Part shown: one piece after another, positions 7,716-15,826 of the stretch | Numbering within the stretch: the first letter of the stretch is position 1 | How the letters are laid out: each line of letters begins with the position of its first letter | Source of the DNA: Planotetraspora kaengkrachanensis | GTDB lineage: Bacteria; Actinomycetota; Actinomycetes; Streptosporangiales; Streptosporangiaceae | Length of the DNA stretch: 64,000 bases | Direction: 5' to 3' | Assembly (NCBI RefSeq): GCF_016862895.1 | Contig: NZ_BONV01000021.1 | Location: forward strand, 1 to 64,000 | Made by a program: the position numbers and the translations under genes | Notes under the pieces: generated by a model | The model's input: the letters and a program-made list of their open reading frames with translations, nothing else | The model's database searches: none | Told to the model about the DNA's origin: nothing

Positions 7716-8660
7716 TCAGGCGAAACGTCCAGCGGCCGTGGCCGGCGCGCGCGATCCGGCCGTCTGCGGGACACCCCGCCGGAGGAAGCCGAGGAGCGCC
7801 CTGGCCGACGCCAGCGCGGGGCGCGGCAGGGCCGCGTAGACGGTCCTGCGCGGCGCGAAGTCGCCGAGCGGCCGCAGCGCCAGATCGGCCCGTACGGCAG
7901 GCGCCGCCATCGCGGGCACCATCGTGATCCCGAGCCCGGCGGCGACGTAGCCGAGCTTGCCCGTCCATTCGGCGATGCGGACCTCGACCCTGGGGGTGAA
8001 CCCAGCGCGGGCGCAAGCCTCTCCGAGCGTCGTGGTGCCGTCGGGCTGGGCTCCGGCGATCCAGCTCTCGTCCCGGAGGTCGCGCAGGTCGACCACGTCC
8101 GCCCCGGCGAACCGGTGACCGGCGGGCAGTGCGATGAGCAGTTCGTCCTCCAGCAGCGGCGTGATCTCGGTGTCGTCCCCGAGCGGCACGCCCGCGAAGT
8201 AGTCGCTGACCACGGCGAGGTCGATCATGCCGTCCGCGACGCCCTCCATGAGCTCACCGCTCAGGCCCTCGACCAGGCCGACGTCGACCCCGGGGAAGAC
8301 CTCCCTGAAATCGCGGAGCGCGCCGGGCACCAGCGCGGCGTTGGCCGTCGCGAACGCGCCGACCCTCAGCCGGCCACCGGTGCCCCGCTGGATCGCGGCC
8401 AGCTCCTCCTCCGCCCGCGCGAGCCGGTTGAGCACGTCACAGGCGTGCCGGTGCAGCGCGCTGCCCGCTGGCGTGAGCCGTACGCCTCGGGGGAGCCGCT
8501 CGAAGAGCGGGCCGCCCGCCTCGGCCTCCAGCGTCGCCACACGCCTGGAGACGGCCGACTGGGTGTAGTTGAGCTCCGTCGCCGCCGCCGTGAAGGAGCC
8601 CGTGCGGGCCACGACGTCGAGCAGCCGGAGCATGTCCGTCTCGAACATCCGTCCATCCAT
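7716..8660 (-). CDS. LysR-family transcriptional regulator
   Basis: A 314-residue protein with an N-terminal winged helix-turn-helix (LDVVARTGSFTAAATELNYTQSAVSRRVATLE, residues 13-45) and a periplasmic-binding-like effector domain from about residue 90. It is divergent from the dehydrogenase-Rid fusion with 71 bases between starts, where a TTGGTG...CACCAA palindrome lies, so it probably controls that gene and itself. The effector is unknown, perhaps an amine or imine compound handled by the target. Its 3' end is close to pabB, but functional linkage to pabB is doubtful. Confidence 0.9.
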   Translation of the reverse strand: MDGRMFETDMLRLLDVVARTGSFTAAATELNYTQSAVSRRVATLEAEAGGPLFERLPRGVRLTPAGSALHRHACDVLNRLARAEEELAAIQRGTGGRLRVGAFATANAALVPGALRDFREVFPGVDVGLVEGLSGELMEGVADGMIDLAVVSDYFAGVPLGDDTEITPLLEDELLIALPAGHRFAGADVVDLRDLRDESWIAGAQPDGTTTLGEACARAGFTPRVEVRIAEWTGKLGYVAAGLGITMVPAMAAPAVRADLALRPLGDFAPRRTVYAALPRPALASARALLGFLRRGVPQTAGSRAPATAAGRFA

Positions 8661-8694
8661 GAGTGAGAGGCATACGCCGCATGCAATCTACTCG

Positions 8695-8719
8695 TTGGTG
8701 GAATGGCAGGATTCACCAA
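8695..8719. promoter_or_regulatory. Probable LysR operator
   Basis: Inverted repeat TTGGTG-GAAT-N5-ATT-CACCAA in the short divergent intergenic region, 12 bases before the dehydrogenase start. The position and dyad shape fit a LysR-type binding site. Confidence 0.55.
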
Positions 8720-8731
8720 TAGCGTCGTCGC

Positions 8732-9970
8732 ATGATTGCCTTTCTTGGACTGGGGCGCATGGGCGCCCTCATGGCCGCGCGACTCGTGGACGCCGGCCAC
8801 AAGGTCACCGTGTGGAACCGGACGCCGAAGGAGCTTCCCGGCGCACAGGTGGCCTCCTCCCCCGCCGCCGCCGTCGCGGACGCCGATCTGGTCGTGACGA
8901 TGCTCAGCGACCCCGAGGCCGTGGACGAGGTCGCCATGGCCGCGCTGCCGGGACTGCGGCCCGGGTCGGTTTTCGTGGAGATGTCCACCATCGGGCCGGA
9001 GGCGGTGGCGCGGCTGCGCGACCTGCTGCCCGAGTCCGTGGGGATCGTCGACGCTCCCGTGCTCGGCAGCCTGAAGCCGGCCGCCGACGGCATTCTCGTC
9101 ATCCTCGCTGGAGGCTCGCCGGAGGACCTGGCCCGCGCCCGTGACGTGCTCACGGTCTTCGGGACGATCAGGCATGCCGGTCCCCTCGGGGCGGGGGCGG
9201 CGCTGAAGCTCGCCGTGATGAGCGCGATCGTCTCCGCCCAGGTGTTGCTGGCGGAGAACCTCGCCTACGTGCGGGCGCTTGGCCTTGACCGTTCGGACTT
9301 CCTGGACACGCTTTCGGGCACCGCCCTCGCGGGGATGGTCGATCGCGTCCGTCCCGCGGTCGAGTCGGGCACGCCGCCCACCGGCTACGCGCTCGGCCTG
9401 GCGGCCAAGGACCTGCGACTGGCGAGCGAAGGGCCGGGAGCGGCGCAGACCGTCACGGCCGCGGCCAGGGACCGGCTGGCCGAGGCCGTCAGCGACGGGC
9501 TCGGCGGTCAGGACGTCACCGCGATCTTCGCCGCGCTGCTGGAGGGACCCGCTCCCGGCACCGCCGCGCCCGAAGCGGCGGCCCCGGCGGTGCTGAAGAT
9601 CAACCCACCGGCCGTCCCCGCCACCAACGGGTACTACTCGCACGCCACCCGGACGGGCGACCTCCTGTTCGTGTCCGGGCAGGTGGCCCTCGACGAGAAG
9701 GGTCAGGTCGTGGGCGAGGGCGACATGGCCCGCCAGAGCGAGTTCGTCTACGCCAACCTGGGGCGCATCCTCGAGGACCAGGGCTCGTCGTTCGACCGGG
9801 TGCTCCATGTGCGGACGTTCGTGACCGACATGTCGCTGCTGGGCGAGCACCGGGACGTCCGGAGCCGCTACTTCACCGGCGAGCCCCCGGCCAGCACCAC
9901 CGTCGAGGTCTCCCGCCTGTTCCAGCCGGGCCTGCTCATCGAGATCGAGGTGGTCGCCGCCGCGGGCTGA
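8732..9970 (+). CDS. NAD(P)-dependent beta-hydroxyacid dehydrogenase fused to a Rid-family domain
   Basis: A 412-residue fusion. Residues 1-270 are a 6-phosphogluconate/3-hydroxyisobutyrate dehydrogenase-type protein: Rossmann FLGLGRMGALMA, VEMSTIGPE, DAPVLGS, and a Lys in GAALKLAVMS (Lys149). The conserved Asn four residues after that Lys is replaced by Met. An Ala/Pro linker (about 271-287) leads to a YjgF/RidA domain (288-412) with ATRTGDLLFVSGQVALDEKG and VRTFVTDMSLLGEHRDV. The catalytic Arg of RidA (usual PARS/T) is missing: the motif reads PPASTT. Dehydrogenases of this fold include imine reductases, and Rid proteins act on imines/enamines, so a joint imine-handling role is plausible but inferred. 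Confidence 0.85.
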   Translation: MIAFLGLGRMGALMAARLVDAGHKVTVWNRTPKELPGAQVASSPAAAVADADLVVTMLSDPEAVDEVAMAALPGLRPGSVFVEMSTIGPEAVARLRDLLPESVGIVDAPVLGSLKPAADGILVILAGGSPEDLARARDVLTVFGTIRHAGPLGAGAALKLAVMSAIVSAQVLLAENLAYVRALGLDRSDFLDTLSGTALAGMVDRVRPAVESGTPPTGYALGLAAKDLRLASEGPGAAQTVTAAARDRLAEAVSDGLGGQDVTAIFAALLEGPAPGTAAPEAAAPAVLKINPPAVPATNGYYSHATRTGDLLFVSGQVALDEKGQVVGEGDMARQSEFVYANLGRILEDQGSSFDRVLHVRTFVTDMSLLGEHRDVRSRYFTGEPPASTTVEVSRLFQPGLLIEIEVVAAAG

Positions 9971-9982
9971 CACTCCGCGTGC

Positions 9983-10020
9983 ACGGGGGCGCGGGCGGCA
10001 TCCACCGGCCGCGCCCCCGT
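9983..10020 (+). terminator. Transcription terminator after the dehydrogenase-Rid gene
   Basis: Perfect 12-bp stem ACGGGGGCGCGG/CCGCGCCCCCGT with a 14-base loop, starting 12 bases after the stop codon. No T-run, which is common in high-GC genomes. Confidence 0.6.
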
Positions 10021-10028
10021 CCACATCG

Positions 10029-10049
10029 ATTACGATTACCATTCGTATT
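10029..10049. promoter_or_regulatory. A/T-rich palindrome, candidate operator of the small downstream gene
   Basis: ATTACGA-TTACCAT-TCGTATT: arms match at six of seven positions around a seven-base centre. This A/T-rich dyad 36 bases before the small gene's ATG resembles Fur/Zur-type sites in size and composition, but metal control is only a guess. Confidence 0.4.
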
Positions 10050-10085
10050 CACATGGTGACAATCCGCGATATATCCGGGGGCGTG

Positions 10086-10313
10086 ATGGAACTCATCCCA
10101 GGCAACTCCCTGATCACCGCGAGCCCTGAGGACGGGCGGGCGCTGGCCGTCCTGATCGCCAGGAACACGATCCACGCGATCCAGCCGGACCTCGAGGTCC
10201 TCCGGAGGGACCGCGGCGAGAACGCCGCGGATCCCGACGGCCGCACCGTGGCCGCGCACATGATCTCGATCGAGTTCGCCACCATCGCCGCGGCCAACAA
10301 CTACTGGCGCTGA
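10086..10313 (+). CDS. Small hypothetical protein
   Basis: A 75-residue protein if started at ATG 10086, which has GGGGG five bases upstream; the frame is open from ATG 10053 without a ribosome site. It begins MELIPGNSLITASPEDGRAL and ends IEFATIAAANNYWR. No signal peptide, membrane segment or known domain is recognised. It is a stand-alone gene behind a palindrome and may be regulated by it. The opposite-strand ORF over the same DNA is a shadow. Confidence 0.5.
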   Translation: MELIPGNSLITASPEDGRALAVLIARNTIHAIQPDLEVLRRDRGENAADPDGRTVAAHMISIEFATIAAANNYWR

Positions 10314-10337
10314 GCCCAGCCTCAGCCGGGGGCAGCC

Positions 10338-11885
10338 TCAGGCGAGCGGGCCCGTGGCCGCCTCCGCCGCCGCGACCACCGCGCCACTGGCGACGAGTTC
10401 GACGGCGGCCTCGATCTCGGGGGCGAGGAACCGGTCGGGACCCGGTCCCGCGACCGACTCGCGCAGCAGCCCGACCACCGCGCCCGTGCCCCGGGCGGGC
10501 AGGTGCGGCGCGCGCAGGTCGAGCGCCCGGGCGGCCGTCAGTACCTCGATGGCCAGGACGCGGGTCAGCCCGTCGATCGCCCGCCGCAGCTTCCGGCCGG
10601 CCGACCAGCCCATGGAGACGTGGTCCTCCTGCATCGCGGAACTCGGGATCGAGTCCACGCTCGCCGGCGCGGCCAGCCGCTTGAGCTCGGAGACGATGGC
10701 CGCCTGGGTGTACTGGGCGATCATGTGGCCGGAGTCCACCCCGGGGTCGCCGGCCAGGAAGGCGGGAAGGCCGTGGCTGCGCGCCACGTCGAGCATCCGG
10801 TCGGTCCGCCGTTCGGAGATCGACGCGAGGTCGGCGACCGCGATCGCCAGGAAGTCCAGGACGTACGCCACGGGAGCGCCGTGGAAGTTGCCGTTGGACT
10901 CGACCCGGCCGTCGGCGAGGACGACCGGGTTGTCGATGGCGCTGGCCAGCTCGCGCGCCGCGACCGTGGCGGCGTGGGCGACCGTGTCCCTGGCCGCCCC
11001 CGCGACCTGGGGCGCACAGCGCAGGGAGTACGCGTCCTGGACACGGGTGCAGGACCCGTCACGATGCGACTCCATGATCCCCGAGCCCTCGAGGAGGCCG
11101 CGCATGTTGGCCGCGGCCGCCCCCTGGCCGGGATGCGGGCGCAGCGCCTGCAGGTCCGCGGCGAAGACCGCGTCGGTGCCGAGCAGCGCCTCGACGCTCA
11201 TCGCGGCGCTGATGTCGGCGGTCTTGAGCAGCCTGACCAGATCGTCGATGGCCAGGATCAGCATGCCGAGCATGCCGTCCGTGCCGTTGACGAGGGCGAG
11301 CCCCTCCTTGGCGGCCAGTTCGACCGGCTCGATGCCGCTCTGCTTGAGCGCCTCCCCGGCCTGCCGCACCTGCCCGTCCGCCGTACGGACGACGCCTTCG
11401 CCCATGAGCGTCAGCGCGACGTGGGACAGCGGGGCCAGATCGCCCGAGCAGCCGAGACTGCCGTACTCGTGGACGACGGGGGTGATCCCCGCGTTGAGCA
11501 GGGACTCCAGGACGCGGGCGGTCTTCGGGCGCACGCCGGTGTGACCGGTGGCGAGCGTGTGCAGCCGCAGCAGCATCATCGCCCGGGTCACCTCGGTCTC
11601 GACCTCGGGACCGGATCCGGCGGCGTGCGAGCGGATGAGGCTGCGCTGGAGCTGCGCCCGCAGCGCCGGGTCGATGTGCCGCGTGGCCAGCGCTCCGAAG
11701 CCCGTGGAGACGCCGTAGGCCGGGGTGTCCGCCTCGGCGAGATCCTCGATCCGTCCACGGGAGGCGGCCATCTCCGCCAGCGCGTCGTCCGTCAGCCGCA
11801 CGGACCCGCCGTGCCTGGCGACCTGGATGACGTCGTCGAAGGTCAGCGGCTCAGGCCCGACCGCCGTTGCCTCGCTGTCGTGCAT
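10338..11885 (-). CDS. hutH: Histidine ammonia-lyase
   Basis: A 515-residue protein of normal family length. It contains YGVSTGFGALA near residue 57 and the MIO prosthetic-group motif GSLGCSGDLAPLSH, with Cys146-Ser147-Gly148 as in actinobacterial HutH enzymes instead of the more common Ala-Ser-Gly. It eliminates ammonia from L-histidine to give urocanate in the cytoplasm, the first step of histidine degradation. Start ATG 11885 has GGGAGAG upstream. The neighbouring ArsR-like regulator gene ends inside the first 35 bases of hutH, so the two are probably co-transcribed. Other hut genes are not in the window. Confidence 0.92.
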   Translation of the reverse strand: MHDSEATAVGPEPLTFDDVIQVARHGGSVRLTDDALAEMAASRGRIEDLAEADTPAYGVSTGFGALATRHIDPALRAQLQRSLIRSHAAGSGPEVETEVTRAMMLLRLHTLATGHTGVRPKTARVLESLLNAGITPVVHEYGSLGCSGDLAPLSHVALTLMGEGVVRTADGQVRQAGEALKQSGIEPVELAAKEGLALVNGTDGMLGMLILAIDDLVRLLKTADISAAMSVEALLGTDAVFAADLQALRPHPGQGAAAANMRGLLEGSGIMESHRDGSCTRVQDAYSLRCAPQVAGAARDTVAHAATVAARELASAIDNPVVLADGRVESNGNFHGAPVAYVLDFLAIAVADLASISERRTDRMLDVARSHGLPAFLAGDPGVDSGHMIAQYTQAAIVSELKRLAAPASVDSIPSSAMQEDHVSMGWSAGRKLRRAIDGLTRVLAIEVLTAARALDLRAPHLPARGTGAVVGLLRESVAGPGPDRFLAPEIEAAVELVASGAVVAAAEAATGPLA

Positions 11886-12675
11886 CGTCCCACTCTCCCG
11901 GAGCCCCAGTGGCTCTTCGTGCGCTTGCAGGCCCGCCGGCGACCGAGGAGGTAACCAGCGTATTGCATGTTAGCTCCTTACATCCGAACGTCGCCTCCAG
12001 TCCGTCCCTTCCAAGGGCGGTCACCTCGATCGCCCGCCGGGTGGTCCCTCTCGCCAGCCACTCCAGAGCCACCATCCGCTCGAACAGAGCCGCGCCGAGC
12101 GCGCCGCCGAGGTGGGGCCGGCGTTCCAGCCAGTCGAGGCACGCGGGGGCGAACCTGCGGCGCCTGAGCCGTACGGCGTCGACGTCGACCCCGAACGCGG
12201 CGACGGCGTCCCTGCCGCGAGAGGTGACCTCGCAGGCGCCGTCGGCGGACTCCACCAGGTGCCCCTCGCGCAGCAGGGCGTCGTACAGCTCGACGCCCAC
12301 CCTGCCCGCGAGGTGGTCGTAGCAGGTCCGCGCCTCCCGGAGCAGCCTGGCCTGCCGCGACTGCTTCAGCGAACGCACGGCCGGGCGCCCGCTGATGGTC
12401 GCGAGCACCTCGAGGACCTGGGCGACCTCGGGTCCTGAGAGCCGGTAGTAGCGATGCCTGCCCTGGCTGATCATGGTGATCAGCCCTCCGTCCCGTAGCC
12501 GGGCCAGGTGGGCGCTGGCGGTCTGCGGGGTCACCCCGGCCATCCGGGCGAGTTCGCCCGCGGCGAGCGCGCGGCCGTCCAGGAGCGCGGTGAGCATGGC
12601 GGCACGCGTGGCGTCGGCGATCAGCGCCGCCACCGGGGCGATCTCCGCGTCCTGGGCGATGTATTCGGCGGGCAT
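11851..12675 (-). CDS. ArsR-family winged-helix regulator
   Basis: A 274-residue protein. The N-terminal helix-turn-helix is clear: IADATRAAMLTALLDGRALAAGELARM then GVTPQTASAHLARLRDGGLI (residues 18-66), followed by HRYYRLSGPEV typical of ArsR proteins. No metal-binding Cys pair is seen in the recognition helix, so a metabolite effector is more likely. The last 38 or so residues (after EATFGC) look like read-through into the hutH leader rather than native protein. It overlaps hutH and likely regulates it, which is inference from context. Confidence 0.8.
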   Translation of the reverse strand: MPAEYIAQDAEIAPVAALIADATRAAMLTALLDGRALAAGELARMAGVTPQTASAHLARLRDGGLITMISQGRHRYYRLSGPEVAQVLEVLATISGRPAVRSLKQSRQARLLREARTCYDHLAGRVGVELYDALLREGHLVESADGACEVTSRGRDAVAAFGVDVDAVRLRRRRFAPACLDWLERRPHLGGALGAALFERMVALEWLARGTTRRAIEVTALGRDGLEATFGCKELTCNTLVTSSVAGGPASARRATGAPGEWDDARQRGNGGRA

Positions 12676-12807
12676 GTTTCGACGCTAACCCACCTATTGT
12701 TCGGCGCCCGACGAAGCGTCCCCTCCTGGCGGCTCGCACTGATTTGGGGTGTGGGCGGTCATTCGATAAAGTTCGACGCGTGAGTTCGCCCCCCGGGCGG
12801 ACGGCAT

Positions 12808-12879
12808 GCGGAAGTGGCTCAGTGGTAGAGCATCACCTTGCCAAGGTGAGGGTCGCGGGTTCGAATCCCGTCTTCCGCT
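12808..12879 (+). tRNA. tRNA-Gly(GCC), cluster 1
   Basis: Acceptor GCGGAAG/CTTCCGC, D-arm TGGCTCAGTGGTAGAGCA, anticodon arm TCACC-TTGCCAA-GGTGA (anticodon GCC), T-arm CGGGTTCGAATCCCG, discriminator T, no encoded CCA. Identical copies start at 45966 and 61388. Confidence 0.96.
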
Positions 12880-12893
12880 CGGTGTTTGCACCT

Positions 12894-12964
12894 GGTGGAG
12901 TGGCCGAGAGGCGAGGCAGCGGCCTGCAAAGCCGTCTACACGGGTTCAAATCCCGTCTCCACCT
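12894..12964 (+). tRNA. tRNA-Cys(GCA), cluster 1
   Basis: Acceptor GGTGGAG/CTCCACC, anticodon arm CGGC-CTGCAAA-GCCG (anticodon GCA), T-arm CGGGTTCAAATCCCG, discriminator T. It differs from the copy at 46074 in the variable region (GTCTACAC here, GCGTACAC there). Confidence 0.95.
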
Positions 12965-12974
12965 CTGGTCTGAC

Positions 12975-13049
12975 GGGCGATTAGCTCAGCGGGAGAGCGC
13001 TTCCCTGACACGGAAGAGGTCACTGGTTCAATCCCAGTATCGCCCACCA
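12975..13049 (+). tRNA. tRNA-Val(GAC), cluster 1
   Basis: Acceptor GGGCGAT/ATCGCCC, anticodon arm CTTCC-CTGACAC-GGAAG (anticodon GAC), T-arm CACTGGTTCAATCCCAGT, and an encoded CCA at 13047-13049. Identical copies start at 46174 and 61487. Confidence 0.96.
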
Positions 13050-13079
13050 TCTTTTCCCGGCCTTGACGGCCTGTTCGAA

Positions 13080-13104
13080 GCCGCCGGATCTCCGGCGGCT
13101 TTTC
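13080..13104 (+). terminator. Terminator of tRNA cluster 1
   Basis: Perfect stem GCCGCCGGA/TCCGGCGGC with a two-base loop followed by TTTT, 31 bases after the tRNA-Val CCA. Confidence 0.8.
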
Positions 13105-13185
13105 GCTTTCCCGGGCCAGCTCAGGAATCACGGCGGCCGGCCCGGGCCCCGCCTCCACCCGCCCCCCGGTCCCGGCGACCCCGTG

Positions 13186-13212
13186 AGTAGTTAGTTAGGC
13201 AAAGCAACTACT
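13186..13212. promoter_or_regulatory. Palindromic operator upstream of the MFS exporter
   Basis: AGTAGTT-N13-AACTACT, a perfect seven-base inverted repeat, with an inner TAGTT/AACTA match. It lies 28 bases before the exporter start and probably overlaps its promoter. MarR-family repressors commonly bind such sites before DHA2 exporters; the TTAGGC core also loosely resembles an iron box. No regulator gene is adjacent. Confidence 0.55.
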
Positions 13213-13240
13213 ATCGGGTCGAAGGAGGAGGTCGTGCGCA

Positions 13241-14977
13241 ATGCGTGACGCGGAAGGCTCCATGGACGCCTCGAAGACCTCGACGGGTTCCGGCCCGGCC
13301 CGGCGGGCCGGGCGGCTCGATCGGGACCATCCCCGTTACAAGTGGGTGGCGCTGTCGAACACGACGGTGGGCATGCTGCTGGCCACCGTGAACTCGTCGA
13401 TCGTCATCATCTCGCTACCGGCGATCTTCAGGGGCATCGGGCTCAATCCGCTGGAGCCCGGCAACGTGAGCTTCCTGCTGTGGATGATCATGGGCTTTCT
13501 GCTGGTGTCCGCCGTACTCGTCGTCCCGGCCGGCCGGCTGGGAGACATGTACGGCCGGGTGCGGATCTACAACGCCGGGTTCGCGGTGTTCACCGTCGCC
13601 TCGATCGCGTTGTCGCTCGACCCGCTGCACGGCGGATCGGGCGCGTTGTGGCTGATCGGCTGGCGGGTCGTGCAGGGCGTGGGCGGCGCCATGCTCTTCG
13701 CCAACTCCACGGCGATCCTCACCGACGCCTTCCCGGTGGAGCAGCGTGGCACGGCGCTGGGCGTCAACCAGGTCGCCGCCATCGCGGGCTCGTTCCTCGG
13801 CCTGATCATCGGCGGGCTCCTCGCGGAATGGGACTGGCGGGTCGTGTTCCTGGTCAGCGTCCCCATCGGCCTCGTCGGCACGATCTGGTCCTACGCCTCG
13901 CTCCACGAGCTGGGCGAGCGCCGCCCCGGCCGGCTCGACCTGCCCGGCAACATCACCTTCGCGGCGGGGCTCGGCGTGGTGCTCGCCGCCATCACCTACG
14001 GCATCCAGCCGTACGGCGGGCACTCGACGGGCTGGGAGAACCCGTGGGTACTCGGCGGGATCGCCGGCGGGGTCCTGCTGCTGGCCGTGTTCTGCGTGAT
14101 CGAGAGGAGGGCCGCCGAGCCGATGTTCCAGCTCAGCCTGTTCCGGATCCCGCAGTTCTCCGCGGGCAGCCTGGCGGTGCTGCTGTCGGCGATCGGGCGC
14201 GGCGGCCTGCAGTTCATGCTGATCATCTGGTTGCAGGGGATCTGGCTGCCGCTGCACGGCTTCGCCTTCGAGGAGACCCCACTGTGGGCGGGCATCTACA
14301 TGTTGCCGCTGACGGTGGGATTCCTCGCCGCCGGCCCGGTGTCGGGCTACCTGTCCGACAGATACGGCCAGCGGCTATTCGCCTCCGGCGGCCTGATCAT
14401 CGTGGCCGCGGCCTTCCTCGGCCTCATGGCGCTGCCGGTCGACTTCCCCTACTGGGTCTTCGCGGCCCTGCTGGCGATCAGCGGGATCGGCTCGGGCGTG
14501 TTCTCCTCCCCCAACACCTCGCGGGTGATGAGCAGCGTCCCCGCCCACCAGCGGGGAGCCGCCGCCGGGATGCGCGGGACCTTCCAGAACTCCGGGCAGG
14601 CCCTGTCGATCGGCGTCTTCTTCTCCCTGCTCATCATCGGCCTGGCGGCCGGACTGCCGAACGCCCTCACCTCGGGCCTGGAGAGATCGGGCGTCCCCGC
14701 GGCCGTCGCGCAGTCGATCGGCCACCTGCCGCCCGTCGGCAGCCTGTTCGCCGCCTTCCTGGGCTACAACCCCATCCGGACGATCCTGCCGCCGGACGTG
14801 CTGAGCGCGCTGCCGCCGGACACGCAGGCCCGGCTGACCGGGAACGAGTTCTTCCCTAATCTGATCTCCGCACCCGTCCACCAGGGCCTCGTCGTGGTCT
14901 TCTCCGCCGCCGCGGTCATGATGGTCATCGGGGCGATCGCCTCGCTGCTGGACGGCAGGCGAAGGACGACGACCTGA
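13241..14977 (+). CDS. MFS drug transporter, DHA2 (14-TM) type
   Basis: A 578-residue membrane protein with about 14 hydrophobic segments starting near residue 40 (WVALSNTTVGMLLATVNSSIVIISLPAI). The motif-A loop is PAGRLGDMYGRVRIY near residue 95, and motif-C-like Gly-rich helices occur around residue 170. The family exports drugs or small lipophilic compounds by proton antiport in the plasma membrane. ATG 13241 follows GGAGGAGG with spacing of about 9; an in-frame ATG at 13262 is a less likely start. The palindrome at 13186-13212 suggests inducible expression. The substrate is not predictable. Confidence 0.9.
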   Translation: MRDAEGSMDASKTSTGSGPARRAGRLDRDHPRYKWVALSNTTVGMLLATVNSSIVIISLPAIFRGIGLNPLEPGNVSFLLWMIMGFLLVSAVLVVPAGRLGDMYGRVRIYNAGFAVFTVASIALSLDPLHGGSGALWLIGWRVVQGVGGAMLFANSTAILTDAFPVEQRGTALGVNQVAAIAGSFLGLIIGGLLAEWDWRVVFLVSVPIGLVGTIWSYASLHELGERRPGRLDLPGNITFAAGLGVVLAAITYGIQPYGGHSTGWENPWVLGGIAGGVLLLAVFCVIERRAAEPMFQLSLFRIPQFSAGSLAVLLSAIGRGGLQFMLIIWLQGIWLPLHGFAFEETPLWAGIYMLPLTVGFLAAGPVSGYLSDRYGQRLFASGGLIIVAAAFLGLMALPVDFPYWVFAALLAISGIGSGVFSSPNTSRVMSSVPAHQRGAAAGMRGTFQNSGQALSIGVFFSLLIIGLAAGLPNALTSGLERSGVPAAVAQSIGHLPPVGSLFAAFLGYNPIRTILPPDVLSALPPDTQARLTGNEFFPNLISAPVHQGLVVVFSAAAVMMVIGAIASLLDGRRRTTT

Positions 14978-15071
14978 CCGGATCTTCCATTCCGCTGCGA
15001 GCCGTACGGGCTTGGCAGAACCCACCAGTACGCACGAGCGACACGAGTGCGCACGAGCAAGAGGAACAGCG

Positions 15072-15815
15072 ATGAACGACGCGATCTGGGCCGGCACGAT
15101 CAACATCGCCGGGCACGAGGACGCCGAGCTCGAGGCCTACCTGGCCCGACCGCTCGGTGAGGAGGCCCGCGGCGGCGTGGTGGTGATCCACCACATGCCC
15201 GGGTACGACGAGGCCTCCAAGGAGATCGTCAGAAAGTTCGCGGCCCACGGCTACGCCGCCGTCTGCCCGAACCTGTACTCACGTGAGGGCGCGGGCGTCA
15301 GCCCGGACGACCAGGCGGCGGCGGCGCGGGCGAAGGGCGGCGTCGCCGACGAGCAGCTCGTCGGCGACGTGGCCGGGGCGGCGGCCCACCTGAACGGGCT
15401 GGAGCACGCCAACGGCAAGATCGGTGTGATCGGCTTCTGCTCCGGCGGGCGGCAGACGTTCCTGGCCGCCTGCTCGCTCCAGATCGACGCGGCCGTGGAC
15501 TGCTACGGGGCCTTCGTGGTCAACGAGCCGCCCGCCGAGTCCGGCATGAAGGCCACGTCGCTCCTGTCCAAGGCGCCCGGCCTGTCCTGCCCGCTGCTCG
15601 GGCTGTTCGGCGCCGACGACTCCTTCCCCGGGCCCGAGGAGGTCGGGGTGCTCGCCGCTGAGCTCGACAAGCTGGGCAAGGAGCACGAGTTCCACTCCTA
15701 CCCCGACGCCGGGCACGGGTTCTTCGCCGTCGACAGGCCCTCGTACCGCCCCGCCGCCGCCGTGGACGGCTGGAAGAAGATCTTCGACTTCTACGGCCGC
15801 CACCTCGGCGCCTGA
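15072..15815 (+). CDS. Dienelactone hydrolase family protein
   Basis: A 247-residue alpha/beta hydrolase. The catalytic triad is Cys123 in GFCSGG, Asp182 or 183 in FGADD and His215 in DAGHGF, all as in carboxymethylenebutenolidase. N-terminal HHMPGYDEASKEIVRKFAAHGYAAVCPNLYSR is typical of the family. It may open dienelactone or similar cyclic esters; the natural substrate is unknown. ATG 15072 has GAGGA upstream. The DUF6295 gene begins 11 bases after its stop, so they form an operon. Confidence 0.88.
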   Translation: MNDAIWAGTINIAGHEDAELEAYLARPLGEEARGGVVVIHHMPGYDEASKEIVRKFAAHGYAAVCPNLYSREGAGVSPDDQAAAARAKGGVADEQLVGDVAGAAAHLNGLEHANGKIGVIGFCSGGRQTFLAACSLQIDAAVDCYGAFVVNEPPAESGMKATSLLSKAPGLSCPLLGLFGADDSFPGPEEVGVLAAELDKLGKEHEFHSYPDAGHGFFAVDRPSYRPAAAVDGWKKIFDFYGRHLGA

Positions 15816-15826
15816 CAGGAGCCACG

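Noticed and set aside
13342-14859. 505-residue plus-strand ORF in the +1 frame
   Set aside because: It overlaps the MFS exporter entirely and has no membrane helices or start signals.
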